From contig DIFZ01000016.1 in assembly GCA_002419385.1 (NCBI GenBank), positions 1 to 19,863 of the forward strand: a stretch of 19,863 bases of DNA, given 5' to 3'. Below are positions 6,643 to 15,448 of the stretch, piece by piece. Positions within the stretch are counted from its first letter, which is position 1. The number at the start of each line of letters is the position of its first letter. Position numbers and translations under genes: made by a program. The notes under the pieces were generated by a model. It was not told where the DNA came from and searched no databases. It saw only the letters and a program-made list of their open reading frames with translations. This stretch comes from Geobacter sp. UBA5735 (lineage in GTDB: Bacteria > Desulfobacterota > Desulfuromonadia > Geobacterales > Geobacteraceae).

Positions 6643-9030
6643 TCATCCCTCGTCCTTCAAACGTATCATCTCCGGCATGTCCAGGCGCCCGATCCGGTGC
6701 ATCACATCCGTCGCCTGGTCCTTGAATCTCTGTTCTCCCTGGGACTGCAGCGCATGCCAGGCAAGCTTGAGCCCCCTCATGGCAAGCGCCGGGTCGTATT
6801 CTTCCAGTTCGTGCCGGTCCATGTCCCGCAGCACCTGGTCCAGGTGGGGAAGGGCCAGCTGGGGCCGGCCCACATTGATCAGCATCCCGGCCAGTTCCAG
6901 CCTCCAGGAAAACCTTTCCTTCGTGGATACACAGCCGCGCAGCCTGCGCTGCATTTCTTCCATTGCTTCGACCAGCTTCCCCTGCCGCACCAGAACCTGA
7001 ATTTCCGCCATATTCTCAGCGATCACGGCTTCCAGTACGACTTCCGCGACGCTGCCGGTCGAAGTGGAAACCGGCTCGGCGCAGGAGGTGGCCCTGAAGA
7101 CGATCCCTTCCAGCCACTGCCTGGTTTCCGGCGTCGCAAAGGGTGTACCGTCCGAGAATGCAAGCCCCTCAAGCCCCGGGAGGCGGTGGAGCAGAAAGGC
7201 GGTTTCCTGGCACACGGCTTCCTGTGCCTTGCCGAACCGGCTGCCGAGCCTCGAAAGCGCTTCCACGGTCAACCGGTTGAGGTCCAACCAGAAGATGTAC
7301 TGGGGAAACCTGGCCTCGGCAGCCTTCAGCAGCGCCTCGGCATCGCTCCTGTTGCGCAGGTCGGAGAGGAGGTTTTTTTCCACCGTTGCCGGAGGAAATA
7401 TCCTGGTCCTCCCGTTCGTTACCGGCGGCAGCTCTTCAACGCCGCACCAGGCGGCTTTCCGCGACAGGCGGTAGGCAATTGGCGCGGCAGGGTCCCGCTG
7501 GAACAACTGCGATGCCGCCTCGCGGATCATCCTGAAGCCGTCGTTCAGTCCTGCATCAGCTTCCCGATAGAATGCAGAGAGCTGCGATATCTCATGCGTT
7601 TCCCTTTCTTCGGGTTGCGCCGGAGGATGAACGACCGGTAAGTCTTCTGCATCAGCGGCACTGCTGTCCTGCCGACCCGTCTCTTCCTCGGCGGGTGACA
7701 GTGAATTGAAATAATCCTTGACTGCGGCAAGGGACGGAGCGTTTTCCAGGTGTTCCGAAACAAATATCTCCAGCCTGTTCAGGTTGACTTTGATCAGGGT
7801 AAGCTGGGCAGGGGGAAACGAAAGATCCGCTGCGTGCCTCAACGCCGTATCGGCCTTTTCCACCCACCATTCGACAGCCCGGACACGGCCTCGCATGCGA
7901 ATTCGCGAGGGGAACAGGTCCTCCCAGAACCGTTCCATTATGTCGAGGTACAGCTTGAGTCCAATGGCGAAACCGTCCCCTCCCCTGGTATGAATCAGAG
8001 CTACAGCCAGATAACTCGCCACGAGGAGGTCTTTCGACTTGTGCATGAGTATGTCTGCGGCGAACCTGCAAACCTTTTCCCAGTCGACCGATCCGGCAAG
8101 AGCCGGAGAAGAGAGCTTGTCCACCTCGGTCTGCAGTTCGTCAAAAGCGGTGTCATACCGGATATCGCTTCCGGTCGGTCTGTCACTGCTTACGGGCAAT
8201 CGGCCCAGTTCGGAAAGATCCATTGAATACTCCGTACCGATGATGTTTTTCCCTGCGCCGATGGATGAAATCGACCAGAGTCGCATGAAGTCCAACGATT
8301 TCAAGGAACGCCGGAAGAATGCAAGGTAGCCTTTTTCAAGCGTCCCACCCATGAAGACAGTGTTGGGAACAGCGGCAGATGACTCTTTGAACAGAAGGTG
8401 CCAGAGGCTCACCCGCATGATCTTGTCATTGCACGGACCGCGGTCCAGGCTGACAAAAACCTCGCCTTTGTCTACGTTTGCAGCCGTCAAGCTTTTCAGC
8501 TCCCCGAAATCGAGAAAGGAGGCGTAAGGATCCGCTGGTGACCCCAATTCATTCAGCCCTTTTCTCTTTGCCGCAAAATCGCGCCAATCAGCCACCGGAG
8601 GCCTGACGGTGCTGATCTCTTCCTCCAGCTTTTTCAGGTCCGGAAAGAGGTTGGAGGCAAGGTATTCGATCTGGCACCAGCTATTTTCACCGGCAAAGGG
8701 CAACAGGTCCCAGTTCTCCTGCCAACCCTTGAGCGGCCCGGCCCCCGTGATCACCAGGGGGTAAGTCCGGCCGAAACTGTCACTGCTCACTCTCACGACA
8801 CCGCACACAATAATTTCCTTGCCCGAGTCCCGGGCCCAGAAGCGCCAGGAGCAAAAATCGGGGTCGCTGTTTTCGCGTGCGGCCAAGAGCTGGTAGCCCT
8901 CTTCGACCCAGGAATACAAACCTTCGAAAAAAGGGGTGCTCTCCCCCAGCCGGAAATAGTCCGTGGCCGCCGGGTGCTTGCCGAACGCTGCCCAACGCCA
9001 GTTTCGTCCATTGTCTAGTGTGCCCAGCAC
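6643..9030 (-). CDS. tagF-tssA: TagF-TssA fusion protein of the T6SS
   Basis: This 795-residue protein joins two T6SS parts normally made separately. Residues about 10-255 look like TagF, a post-translational regulator of assembly: WAAFGKHPAATDYFRLG, SWRFWARDSGKEIIVCGVV, SFGRTYPLVITGAGP, and SLWHLL near 208. Residues about 273-390 match the ImpA_N domain of TssA (PTGSDIRYDTAFDELQTEV, KSKDLLVASYLAVALIH, FWEDLFP). A charged linker (about 440-485) leads to a C-terminal half resembling the VasJ-type TssA end (AAPIAYRLSRKAAW, FWLDLNRLTVEAL). TssA guides tube and sheath polymerisation. The GTG start at 9030 is supported by AAGGAG 9 nt upstream and overlaps the end of tssM by 16 bp. The frame is open throughout, so the fusion is not a sequencing gap. 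Confidence 0.93.
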   Translation of the reverse strand: MLGTLDNGRNWRWAAFGKHPAATDYFRLGESTPFFEGLYSWVEEGYQLLAARENSDPDFCSWRFWARDSGKEIIVCGVVRVSSDSFGRTYPLVITGAGPLKGWQENWDLLPFAGENSWCQIEYLASNLFPDLKKLEEEISTVRPPVADWRDFAAKRKGLNELGSPADPYASFLDFGELKSLTAANVDKGEVFVSLDRGPCNDKIMRVSLWHLLFKESSAAVPNTVFMGGTLEKGYLAFFRRSLKSLDFMRLWSISSIGAGKNIIGTEYSMDLSELGRLPVSSDRPTGSDIRYDTAFDELQTEVDKLSSPALAGSVDWEKVCRFAADILMHKSKDLLVASYLAVALIHTRGGDGFAIGLKLYLDIMERFWEDLFPSRIRMRGRVRAVEWWVEKADTALRHAADLSFPPAQLTLIKVNLNRLEIFVSEHLENAPSLAAVKDYFNSLSPAEEETGRQDSSAADAEDLPVVHPPAQPEERETHEISQLSAFYREADAGLNDGFRMIREAASQLFQRDPAAPIAYRLSRKAAWCGVEELPPVTNGRTRIFPPATVEKNLLSDLRNRSDAEALLKAAEARFPQYIFWLDLNRLTVEALSRLGSRFGKAQEAVCQETAFLLHRLPGLEGLAFSDGTPFATPETRQWLEGIVFRATSCAEPVSTSTGSVAEVVLEAVIAENMAEIQVLVRQGKLVEAMEEMQRRLRGCVSTKERFSWRLELAGMLINVGRPQLALPHLDQVLRDMDRHELEEYDPALAMRGLKLAWHALQSQGEQRFKDQATDVMHRIGRLDMPEMIRLKDEG

Positions 9031-12000
9031 TGTGCTATGCTCCTTGGCGCCTGTCCAGACAGCGTGACCGTCTGTTTCAGGATGGCTCCGCTACCGATGA
9101 ACCGGTAGTTCACGGTAATATATTTCACTCCCATGCGCTGCAGGGCGGTGCTTTCACCGGGGAACTCCCGCGCCGCGAATGTCCTGCGCCCTCCGCGCAT
9201 GTCCCGGAGAAACTTGGGGAACCCATCCTGTCCCATGTAGTGCCGGTTGAGCACCACGTCCCCGACCTCGATCTGCAGCGCGACGTCACCGCAGGTGTCC
9301 GGTGACCAGGAAAATGTCCTGCTCACGGGATAGTTGCTGTTCACCAGGGTCTGGCTCGTGCCGCCGCATTGCAGCTCCAGACGAGTGGTATGGGGTTTCA
9401 GGGCGGCTTCGGCATTGGCATCAGTGGGCAGGCCCCTGATGCCCACATTCAGGTTCTGGGGCCTCCCCATGGCAGCAACGGCGGCCTGTGCCTGGGCGCC
9501 TTTGCCGAAAAAGGCGAACAGGGAAGATTGCAATGAAACGGTGCCGCCCATGGCCTCCTTGGGCCGATAGCCGTTCATGCTGCCTTTGAGAAAAGGCGCT
9601 GCCGGCCCTTTCATGAAACGCCAGGCAATGCCGTCAGGCCCGACCAGCAGGGGCAGCGCCTGTTGTGGAGTCATGCCCATGGTCGGCGCCAGCACCTGCT
9701 CTTCCCACAGTGACTGGAGCTGGCAGGCGCTTTCCTTTCTGGCAAAGGCCCAGAGGAACTCCAGCGGTCCTCTGAGCACCTGCCAGAAAAGCTCGTCGGA
9801 CGCTCCGGCAGTCAGTGTGTTTTGCAAATTCGTTACTGCCTGAGCGGCGGTGGAGAACGGGGATTTGCCCGTCACCTGGTCCTCGGCGAATGCCTGCGAC
9901 GTCAGCTGAAAGGCGAGACTTCTCGAAGCGGCAGCGGGGCTTATCCCTGCAAGGGCGCTCCGGTATGCCTGGTAGTCCTTGCCGGTCGCCAGGGGTTTGG
10001 AGACCTGGCGCGCATCCGCCTCCCTGCCCATGGTTCTCCTGATTGCTGAAATAATCCTGTTGCCCCTGCCGACACGGGGGGTTATGCGTGCGGCGGCGGC
10101 AATGCCCTGCACCTTCATTGCCTGGTAGCGATAGACCTGTTGCAACCACGGGGGCATGGCGCCTTCCCTGGTCAGCGGCTCCAGTTCCAGGGCGATCCTG
10201 TTCAGCAAGGCGAAATAGGGCCCCTTGTCGCCGGCCATTCCCGATGCCGCCTGCTGCCACTCCCGCTTCCCCTGCAATCTCTCGATTCCCTTGGAAAAAC
10301 CGGCTGCGAATCCCTGCCAGGATTCCATCGCGGCGTCGTGATACCAGGAAGCAAAGGCCGTCTTCTGGCCGCTTATCATGCCGGGCTCCGGCAGGGCAGC
10401 CTGCAGTTCCTGCATGAGCGAATCGATTGCCCCTTTGCCTTTCCGGGTGAAGGAAGCCGGTACCCACCTTTCTCCCGAAGCGTTCAGGCTCCCGCCCCAG
10501 AACTCTCTCAGGGTCACGGGGGGAAGACCGCTCTGGCTGTCAACCCAGGCAGTCATCCACTGCAGGCTGCCGCTTTTCGCGGCGATGAGCTGTTTGAGCC
10601 ATGACTGGAGCTCAGTCATCTCCCTCGCGGTATCAGCGGAGCCGGTGCGCCAGACAAGGTGTGAAAGATAAAGAGGGCCGAACGTCTTTTTCGCTTCCAG
10701 GGTCAACCCCGGATCAGTGGCATTCAGGAAGGAAACGTAGGAAGGCTGGGGCTTTGCGAGGAGGCCTTCCATGCCTGCCCCTTCCTGGCGGGCTTTGAGG
10801 ATGTTGATGCGGCGAACCGTGTGAACCACGTACTGGCCATAGATTTCGTCCGGAGTGGCTGTCGACATGGCGGAGACGGCGCCCGCCATCTGCCGGTCGA
10901 AGGGGGTCAGGAGAACATCGCTGAACTGCCGGCAATACCTGTTCTTCAGTTCCCGCTCGACACGGAGGCTCTCGTTGAGGCCGAAGCGGGGAATCCACCA
11001 GTTCCTGTTCCGTTCCTCGACGACGACGATCTCACGGCGGAACCGTTCCATGGCGCCAAGATTGGAAAAGGTTTCGCCCGGTAGAGCAGACGGCTTTGAA
11101 ACTTCCTGTGATACGTCGCGGATGGTTTTCATGTTTTTGACGAAGGAAAAACTCAGCAGACCGCACAGTGCCACCCCCACGATGACCCACGAGGTCACGC
11201 CAAGGTTGCCGGTAAGCGAACGCCATTCGGTTGAGCGGCGGGTCGGCGCCAGCAGGGCGCGGTCCCGGGGAAGGATGGATGCGAAGAAATCGTGCAGGAA
11301 CAGACCCTTGTCGGTCCCCGGGAGACGCTCACCATGACCTGCTGCAGCAGCTGCTTCCGGAAACCGGGAATGGGGGCTTCCTTTCTGTCGCCCGCTGCTG
11401 AAGAACACCCCGCGCAATACGGGTGTTTCCTGGTAGGGGTTCTGCTGGAAGACGTTGGACATGAACACTCCCAGCCCCTGCCTCAGCCGCTCGAATTCCT
11501 CCGGGAAGAGGAGCAGAGCCGGATCGTTGCTGTTGGCCCGCGGCTCGTGCAGAAGATGCAGACGAAGATTTCTCAGACGCTCGTCGGTGGTGGTGAGGGC
11601 CCGCTCCAGAAATGACCCCACATCGGGAGACAGGTCCTGATTGATGAAACCCATGGGCTGGCTGAGGCTCTTTTCAGGGAGGCATTCGCAGAACCGGTTG
11701 ACGCCGTTTACAAGGTCGCACTTGGTCACCAGCGTATAGACGGGAACCCGAACCCCGAGCGCCCGCATAACTTCATCGATGCGGCGCCGCACAGCTCGTC
11801 CGTCCTTTTCCAGTTCCTCCTGCGGCACCGTCAGCAGACGGTCGGCTGCCACGGTAACGATGAGCCCGTTCAGCGGCTCCCGCCGCCTGTACCTGAGCAG
11901 CAGTGACAGGAATTTCTGCCATTCGTCCTTGTCCTGCTCTTCGTTGACGGGGATGGTATAGCGGCCGGCAGTGTCGATCACCACCGCCTGCTCGAAGAAA

Positions 12001-12491
12001 TACCAGTCACACTGCTTTGTCCCCGATATCCCCTGGACCCTGCCGAAATCCGCGAAGGGCGTAGCAATCCGGGCGCTGTTCAGGGACGTGGTCTTGCCGG
12101 AACCGCTTTCGCCGATCACCATGTACCAGGGAAGTACGTAAAGGGGATTGCCCAGTTTCTTCAGGTGGGATGCCTGAAGTCTTTCAACAGCCTCTTTCCA
12201 CCGGTCATGGAGTTCTTTCATCTGGGTCTTTTCACTGGCCGAAACCGCCCGCATGCGGGCCATATCCTGTTCGGTCATGTCGCTGACGAAATTCTCCTCC
12301 CGGCGCCTTTTCCAGAGTTTGCGCAGGAAACGGCAGCCAAGCCACAGCCCGACCAGGAGCAGCAGCAGGAAAATCCCGACCCACCGCGGCCAGTCGAGGA
12401 CGAGCACCACGCCGAAAACCAGCAACACGACAAGGACGCAGACCGCCAGAAGGAGACATGCCCGGAAAGCTTTTCGCAGAACGTCTTTCAT
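9015..12491 (-). CDS. tssM: TssM (IcmF family) T6SS inner-membrane protein
   Basis: TssM spans the envelope and links TssL in the inner membrane to the outer-membrane lipoprotein TssJ. The protein is 1158 residues. Two N-terminal membrane helices (about 8-32 and 36-52) are followed by a cytoplasmic NTPase-like domain with an intact Walker A GESGSGKT (127-134), a Walker B-like VVIDTAGRY (170-178) and TKCD (256-259). A third helix WVIVGVALCGLLSFSFV (about 435-451) leads to the long periplasmic region, which ends in the beta-rich IcmF C-terminal part (TFSWSPDTCGDVALQIEVG). The intact P-loop suggests nucleotide binding is retained, unlike some TssM proteins. Its ATG is 1 bp after the tssL stop, and its end overlaps tagF-tssA. 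Confidence 0.98.
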   Translation of the reverse strand: MKDVLRKAFRACLLLAVCVLVVLLVFGVVLVLDWPRWVGIFLLLLLVGLWLGCRFLRKLWKRRREENFVSDMTEQDMARMRAVSASEKTQMKELHDRWKEAVERLQASHLKKLGNPLYVLPWYMVIGESGSGKTTSLNSARIATPFADFGRVQGISGTKQCDWYFFEQAVVIDTAGRYTIPVNEEQDKDEWQKFLSLLLRYRRREPLNGLIVTVAADRLLTVPQEELEKDGRAVRRRIDEVMRALGVRVPVYTLVTKCDLVNGVNRFCECLPEKSLSQPMGFINQDLSPDVGSFLERALTTTDERLRNLRLHLLHEPRANSNDPALLLFPEEFERLRQGLGVFMSNVFQQNPYQETPVLRGVFFSSGRQKGSPHSRFPEAAAAAGHGERLPGTDKGLFLHDFFASILPRDRALLAPTRRSTEWRSLTGNLGVTSWVIVGVALCGLLSFSFVKNMKTIRDVSQEVSKPSALPGETFSNLGAMERFRREIVVVEERNRNWWIPRFGLNESLRVERELKNRYCRQFSDVLLTPFDRQMAGAVSAMSTATPDEIYGQYVVHTVRRINILKARQEGAGMEGLLAKPQPSYVSFLNATDPGLTLEAKKTFGPLYLSHLVWRTGSADTAREMTELQSWLKQLIAAKSGSLQWMTAWVDSQSGLPPVTLREFWGGSLNASGERWVPASFTRKGKGAIDSLMQELQAALPEPGMISGQKTAFASWYHDAAMESWQGFAAGFSKGIERLQGKREWQQAASGMAGDKGPYFALLNRIALELEPLTREGAMPPWLQQVYRYQAMKVQGIAAAARITPRVGRGNRIISAIRRTMGREADARQVSKPLATGKDYQAYRSALAGISPAAASRSLAFQLTSQAFAEDQVTGKSPFSTAAQAVTNLQNTLTAGASDELFWQVLRGPLEFLWAFARKESACQLQSLWEEQVLAPTMGMTPQQALPLLVGPDGIAWRFMKGPAAPFLKGSMNGYRPKEAMGGTVSLQSSLFAFFGKGAQAQAAVAAMGRPQNLNVGIRGLPTDANAEAALKPHTTRLELQCGGTSQTLVNSNYPVSRTFSWSPDTCGDVALQIEVGDVVLNRHYMGQDGFPKFLRDMRGGRRTFAAREFPGESTALQRMGVKYITVNYRFIGSGAILKQTVTLSGQAPRSIAQCWAH

Positions 12492-12492
12492 C

Positions 12493-13173
12493 TCAGTTCG
12501 CCACCGTCCTCAGAAAATTGTCGCCTACCCCGCCGAGGGTGAACCGATAGATGAGGAACAGGAGGCCGTACAGCAGCAACGGTCCGGCCAGGCAGAAGTA
12601 GAGAGTCGGCCTGTTTACCCTCCAGAACCTCCTGCTCCCCGTTCCCGGAGGCCCCGAAGGATGAGCTTCGGGAAACAGGTCGGTACGTTCCAGCGAGGGA
12701 AGCCCCACGGAACTTCCCAACAGGAGCTTCAGGTTCGCTGTCTTTATCTGTTCCAGCTGATACTCTTCTCCAGGATGGCAGAAGCGGCCGGTGAAGCCGA
12801 TGGCCAGACAGAGATAGAAAACCTCGCGCACTTCCCGCTGATGCAGCCCTAAAGCGTTCAACCGGTCAAAGAACTCTTCGCCCGCATCAGTGGTGTTGTA
12901 GAAACAGCGCTGCAGCTGGTCGTTCAGCCACCGGCTCCGCTCCTCCCACGGAGAATTGAGCAGTGCTTCGTCCACCCAGGCACAAACTGCGAAACGGGCC
13001 TGATCGTAGTCGTCACGGGAAAAACCGCCTTGGCCGAGCAGCGCCTCGCTTTCCCTGATGAGACGCAGCAAGTCGGCTTTCACCTCTTCATAGAGCGGTT
13101 TTTTTGTCTCGACCGACCCCATAAAATAGCTGACATACGCAAATGTTTTGATGAAACAGTCGCTGAGATGCAC
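12493..13173 (-). CDS. tssL: TssL (DotU family) T6SS inner-membrane protein
   Basis: TssL is the partner of TssM in the T6SS membrane complex. I place the start at the GTG giving VHLSDCFIKTF, because DotU proteins characteristically begin with this block and a G-rich ribosome site precedes it. A TTG 30 bp further up would add ten unconserved residues. The 226-residue protein has the DotU cytoplasmic domain (YDQARFAVCAWVDEALLNSPW, FFDRLNAL, EVFYLCLAIGFTGRF) and a single C-terminal membrane helix (TLYFCLAGPLLLYGLLFLIY, about 190-212). The tail after it is about 13 residues, so this is the short form without an OmpA-like peptidoglycan-binding domain; another protein would have to supply cell-wall anchoring. 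It is the first gene of the T6SS block. Confidence 0.95.
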   Translation of the reverse strand: MHLSDCFIKTFAYVSYFMGSVETKKPLYEEVKADLLRLIRESEALLGQGGFSRDDYDQARFAVCAWVDEALLNSPWEERSRWLNDQLQRCFYNTTDAGEEFFDRLNALGLHQREVREVFYLCLAIGFTGRFCHPGEEYQLEQIKTANLKLLLGSSVGLPSLERTDLFPEAHPSGPPGTGSRRFWRVNRPTLYFCLAGPLLLYGLLFLIYRFTLGGVGDNFLRTVAN

Positions 13174-13234
13174 TGGCGCCCCCCGTTTCTGTACACTGTG
13201 CAATTAAATTTATATAATCTTAACGAGGAAAACA

Positions 13235-13264
13235 TAAATACCATTAAACTGCATTGACTTTCAA
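13235..13264 (-). promoter_or_regulatory. Weak sigma-70-type promoter candidate for the T6SS operon
   Basis: On the minus strand TTGAAA (13259-13264) and TATTTA (13235-13240) are spaced by 18 nt in an A+T-rich stretch about 60 bp before the tssL start. The match is fair at -35 and mediocre at -10. No better candidate and no clear sigma-54 site was seen in front of tssL. Confidence 0.28.
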
Positions 13265-13858
13265 GAAAATAATGAGGAGTGGTTAAAATAATGGCTGCCA
13301 TCTGATTTTGATCCTTGATTTCCCACGGAACGTTGCCCGGAAACCATGGAGGGAAAACGGGAAACGAGATAATGACCGTGAGAAGAAAGGAACGGTTTCC
13401 TGGGGAGATGTGGCTCCGTCAACCCGCAGAAAGAGTCTCGTAGGGGCGCGAACCAATACAGACGGAACTCTGCCTTCCGTTTTTCGCCGGACCACGTTGA
13501 CTTTGTCTTCACTGTCAGATAGATTTGCCCAGACAACGAAAAGCAGCTGGACCCCTATCCCGAATCAGGCCACGCCCACTCTTGCTGGATACAGGCGCCT
13601 GATCTGCCGGTTTCCGCGATGGCAATGGGCATGCTTGGAACATTCTGCCGGGGACTCCTGGGACTGGCGCCGCTGGCGATCTACATCGTGCCGGAATTCC
13701 GGGGACGGATCTCCTGCCGGACGAAAAACCCGGCATGTTTCCGGTCATGAAAAAAGCATTTCCTGCGGGAACTATTCCAGCCCCTGGGATGTCTTAACAG
13801 CGTGAAAAGGATTGTTTCAGACTTCCCTGTACCGAAACAGACGTGAAAGGAGACATTA
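13265..13858. other. Gene-poor gap between tssL and the serpin gene
   Basis: No convincing gene is present. On the plus strand 13523-13750 is an open stretch following a TAG. It has no ribosome site and encodes a hydrophobic segment (MGMLGTFCRGLLGLAPLAIY, from the ATG at 13619) before ending in TGA; it looks like a fragment of a lost membrane protein. A longer frame at 13308-13805 (165 codons) has Arg/Ser/Trp-rich composition without domain character. The last 20 bases hold the serpin ribosome site. The promoter for the serpin should lie in the final 100-150 bp, but no strong match was found. Confidence 0.4.
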
Positions 13859-15055
13859 ATGTACCGATTATCAACACTTTTGTCTGCAGTACTGGTGCTT
13901 GGCGCTTTTTCGACGTGCCTTGCCGGAGCAAAGGCGCCATCCCCTTCCTCGAGCGAACGTCTCGTCAAAGGAAACAGCTCCTTTGCCGTGCACATGTATA
14001 ACCAGCTCGGCGCAACGGACGGCAACCTCTTCTTTTCGCCCTACAGCATTTCATCGGCCCTGGGCATGACCTACGCCGGTGCGCGCGGCAACACCGCCCG
14101 AGAGATGGAGGCCGTACTCCATTTCAGCCTGGATCACGCCGAACTGAATCCCGCATTCAAGAACCTGAATCGTGAACTTGCCGCTTCAGCACGCAAAACC
14201 GGGCAGAAACTGAACATCGCCAACGGCCTGGTCCTCACTGGCGGCAACGTGAGTGCCCAGTACAAGGCCATCCTGAAAAAATACTACGACGCGGAGATCT
14301 TCCCCGGAGGGCTGGCCGAGATCAACGGCTGGGTAAAGCGGAAAACCGAGGGGAAAATAGACCGGATCCTGGAGCAGCTCAGCCCCAACTCCGTTTGCGT
14401 TCTGCTGAACGCGATTTACTTCAAGGGCGTCTGGGAGAGCCAGTTCAAGAAAAGCGCAACCACGGATGCCCCGTTCAACGTGTCAGCAGACCGGCAGGTA
14501 ACGGTTCCCCTCATGTACCAGCACGGCAGCTTCAGGTTCATGGCCGGGGAGGGCTTCCAGGCTGTTTCGCTGCCGTACAAAGGCAACAACCTGTCCATGG
14601 TCGTTGTGCTGCCGAATGCAGCGGACGGCCTGCCCGCGCTTGAGAAGAAAATGACCGACCAGAGCATCAGTGAATGGCTGACCGGGCTGGACCGGCAACA
14701 ACCGCAAAAGGTGTATCTCTACCTGCCGAAATTCAAGCTCGAAACAGGGTATGACCTGGCGGCTCCCTGTGAGAAACTGGGGATGAAGGACGCTTTCACC
14801 ATCGGCAGAGCCGACTTCAGGGGCATGGGATGGCCGGTCGGGGACCTCTGGATCTCGCAGATCAAGCACAAGGCCGTCGTCGAAGTTAATGAGGAAGGAA
14901 CGGAGGCAGCGGCAGTGACCGCAGTTGAAATGGCCACCAAGTCTGTCCGTCAAGATCCGGTGTTCCGGGCGGATCACCCCTTCCTGTTCCTCGTCAGGGA
15001 CAACCGGAGCGGTGCCATACTGTTCATGGGCCGCATGGTCAACCCAGGCGCATAA
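13859..15055 (+). CDS. Exported serpin with predicted Lys-Ser reactive site
   Basis: Serpins trap serine (or cysteine) proteases by inserting their cleaved reactive loop into a beta-sheet. This 398-residue protein has a signal peptide (about 1-24, cut after Ala-Gly-Ala), then a complete serpin fold: NLFFSPYSISSALGMTYAGA, LLNAIYFKGVWESQF, LPYKGNNLSMVVVLPN, VEVNEEGTEAAAVTA and HPFLFLVRDNRSGAILFMGR. The hinge EEGTEAAAVTA (P17-P7) has small residues as in inhibitory serpins. Counting 17 residues from Glu345 puts P1 at Lys361 and P1' at Ser362, predicting trypsin-like targets. The Cys at 20 does not sit in a proper lipobox. AAAGGAG lies before the ATG. The gene stands alone, divergent from tssL and upstream of a secreted protease gene. 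Confidence 0.95.
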   Translation: MYRLSTLLSAVLVLGAFSTCLAGAKAPSPSSSERLVKGNSSFAVHMYNQLGATDGNLFFSPYSISSALGMTYAGARGNTAREMEAVLHFSLDHAELNPAFKNLNRELAASARKTGQKLNIANGLVLTGGNVSAQYKAILKKYYDAEIFPGGLAEINGWVKRKTEGKIDRILEQLSPNSVCVLLNAIYFKGVWESQFKKSATTDAPFNVSADRQVTVPLMYQHGSFRFMAGEGFQAVSLPYKGNNLSMVVVLPNAADGLPALEKKMTDQSISEWLTGLDRQQPQKVYLYLPKFKLETGYDLAAPCEKLGMKDAFTIGRADFRGMGWPVGDLWISQIKHKAVVEVNEEGTEAAAVTAVEMATKSVRQDPVFRADHPFLFLVRDNRSGAILFMGRMVNPGA

Positions 15056-15065
15056 GCGCTTTGCG

Positions 15066-15110
15066 CCACTCCCGGCCGCCTGCACCCGCAGGGCCGCCGG
15101 GAGTGGTTTG
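15066..15110 (+). terminator. Hairpin terminator candidate after the serpin gene
   Basis: An 11-bp perfect stem (CCACTCCCGGC at 15066-15076, GCCGGGAGTGG at 15096-15106) encloses a second small stem (CCTGC/GCAGG) 10 nt after the serpin stop. Only a TTT follows, so termination may be incomplete. Confidence 0.55.
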
Positions 15111-15362
15111 CGGAAGAAATCCGCGTGGCCCTGGTTCACACGGTATTGCCGTCCAGCAGACAGGTCGCCGAGATCATACTGGAGAGGATTCTCCGGAACG
15201 GGACCTGACCCCCTTACCAAGGTTGTTGCCTGAATTCGTGACACCTTACGCGCTTTTCGAGGGTGGAACGCTTCTGCTTTCGCAGTACCGAATGAGTGAA
15301 ACTCTCGCGCCCCATGCCTTGAAAAAAGGATTATTCCTGGCAGAATTATGAAAAGGATTTAC

Positions 15363-15383
15363 TGATCGTTATCGGATCGATCA
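15363..15383 (+). promoter_or_regulatory. Inverted repeat TGATCG-n9-CGATCA in the protease leader
   Basis: A perfect 6-bp inverted repeat just upstream of the terminator-like hairpin at 15390-15428. It could be an operator or an alternative RNA stem that competes with the terminator. The rest of 15111-15362 holds no gene and no recognised riboswitch; I looked for the conserved cyclic-di-GMP (GEMM) blocks and did not find them. Confidence 0.35.
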
Positions 15384-15389
15384 CGTGGA

Positions 15390-15428
15390 GGCTTCCTGCG
15401 GACGGTTGCCGGAAGCCGGACTTTTTTT
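15390..15428 (+). terminator. Intrinsic terminator directly before the protease start (possible attenuator)
   Basis: GGCTTCC (15390-15396) pairs with GGAAGCC (15411-15417) and is followed after four bases by seven T residues (15422-15428). The protease ATG is only 20 bp further on, and those 20 bp are filled by its ribosome site, so no promoter fits in between. Transcripts for the protease must therefore pass through this element. Confidence 0.6.
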
Positions 15429-15448
15429 AATCGAGGGGGAGGAGAACG

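Noticed and set aside
13190..13218. Plus-strand TGTACA-17-TATAAT match
   Set aside because: It has no gene within about 600 bp downstream, only a four-codon frame; likely chance.
13308..13805. Plus-strand frame of 165 codons before the serpin gene
   Set aside because: No ribosome site, Arg/Ser/Trp-rich composition, no domain-like pattern; treated as gene-free sequence.
15107..15400. Cyclic-di-GMP (GEMM) riboswitch in the protease leader
   Set aside because: Such switches are frequent in Geobacter-type genomes before exported proteins, but the conserved GEMM blocks are not present here.
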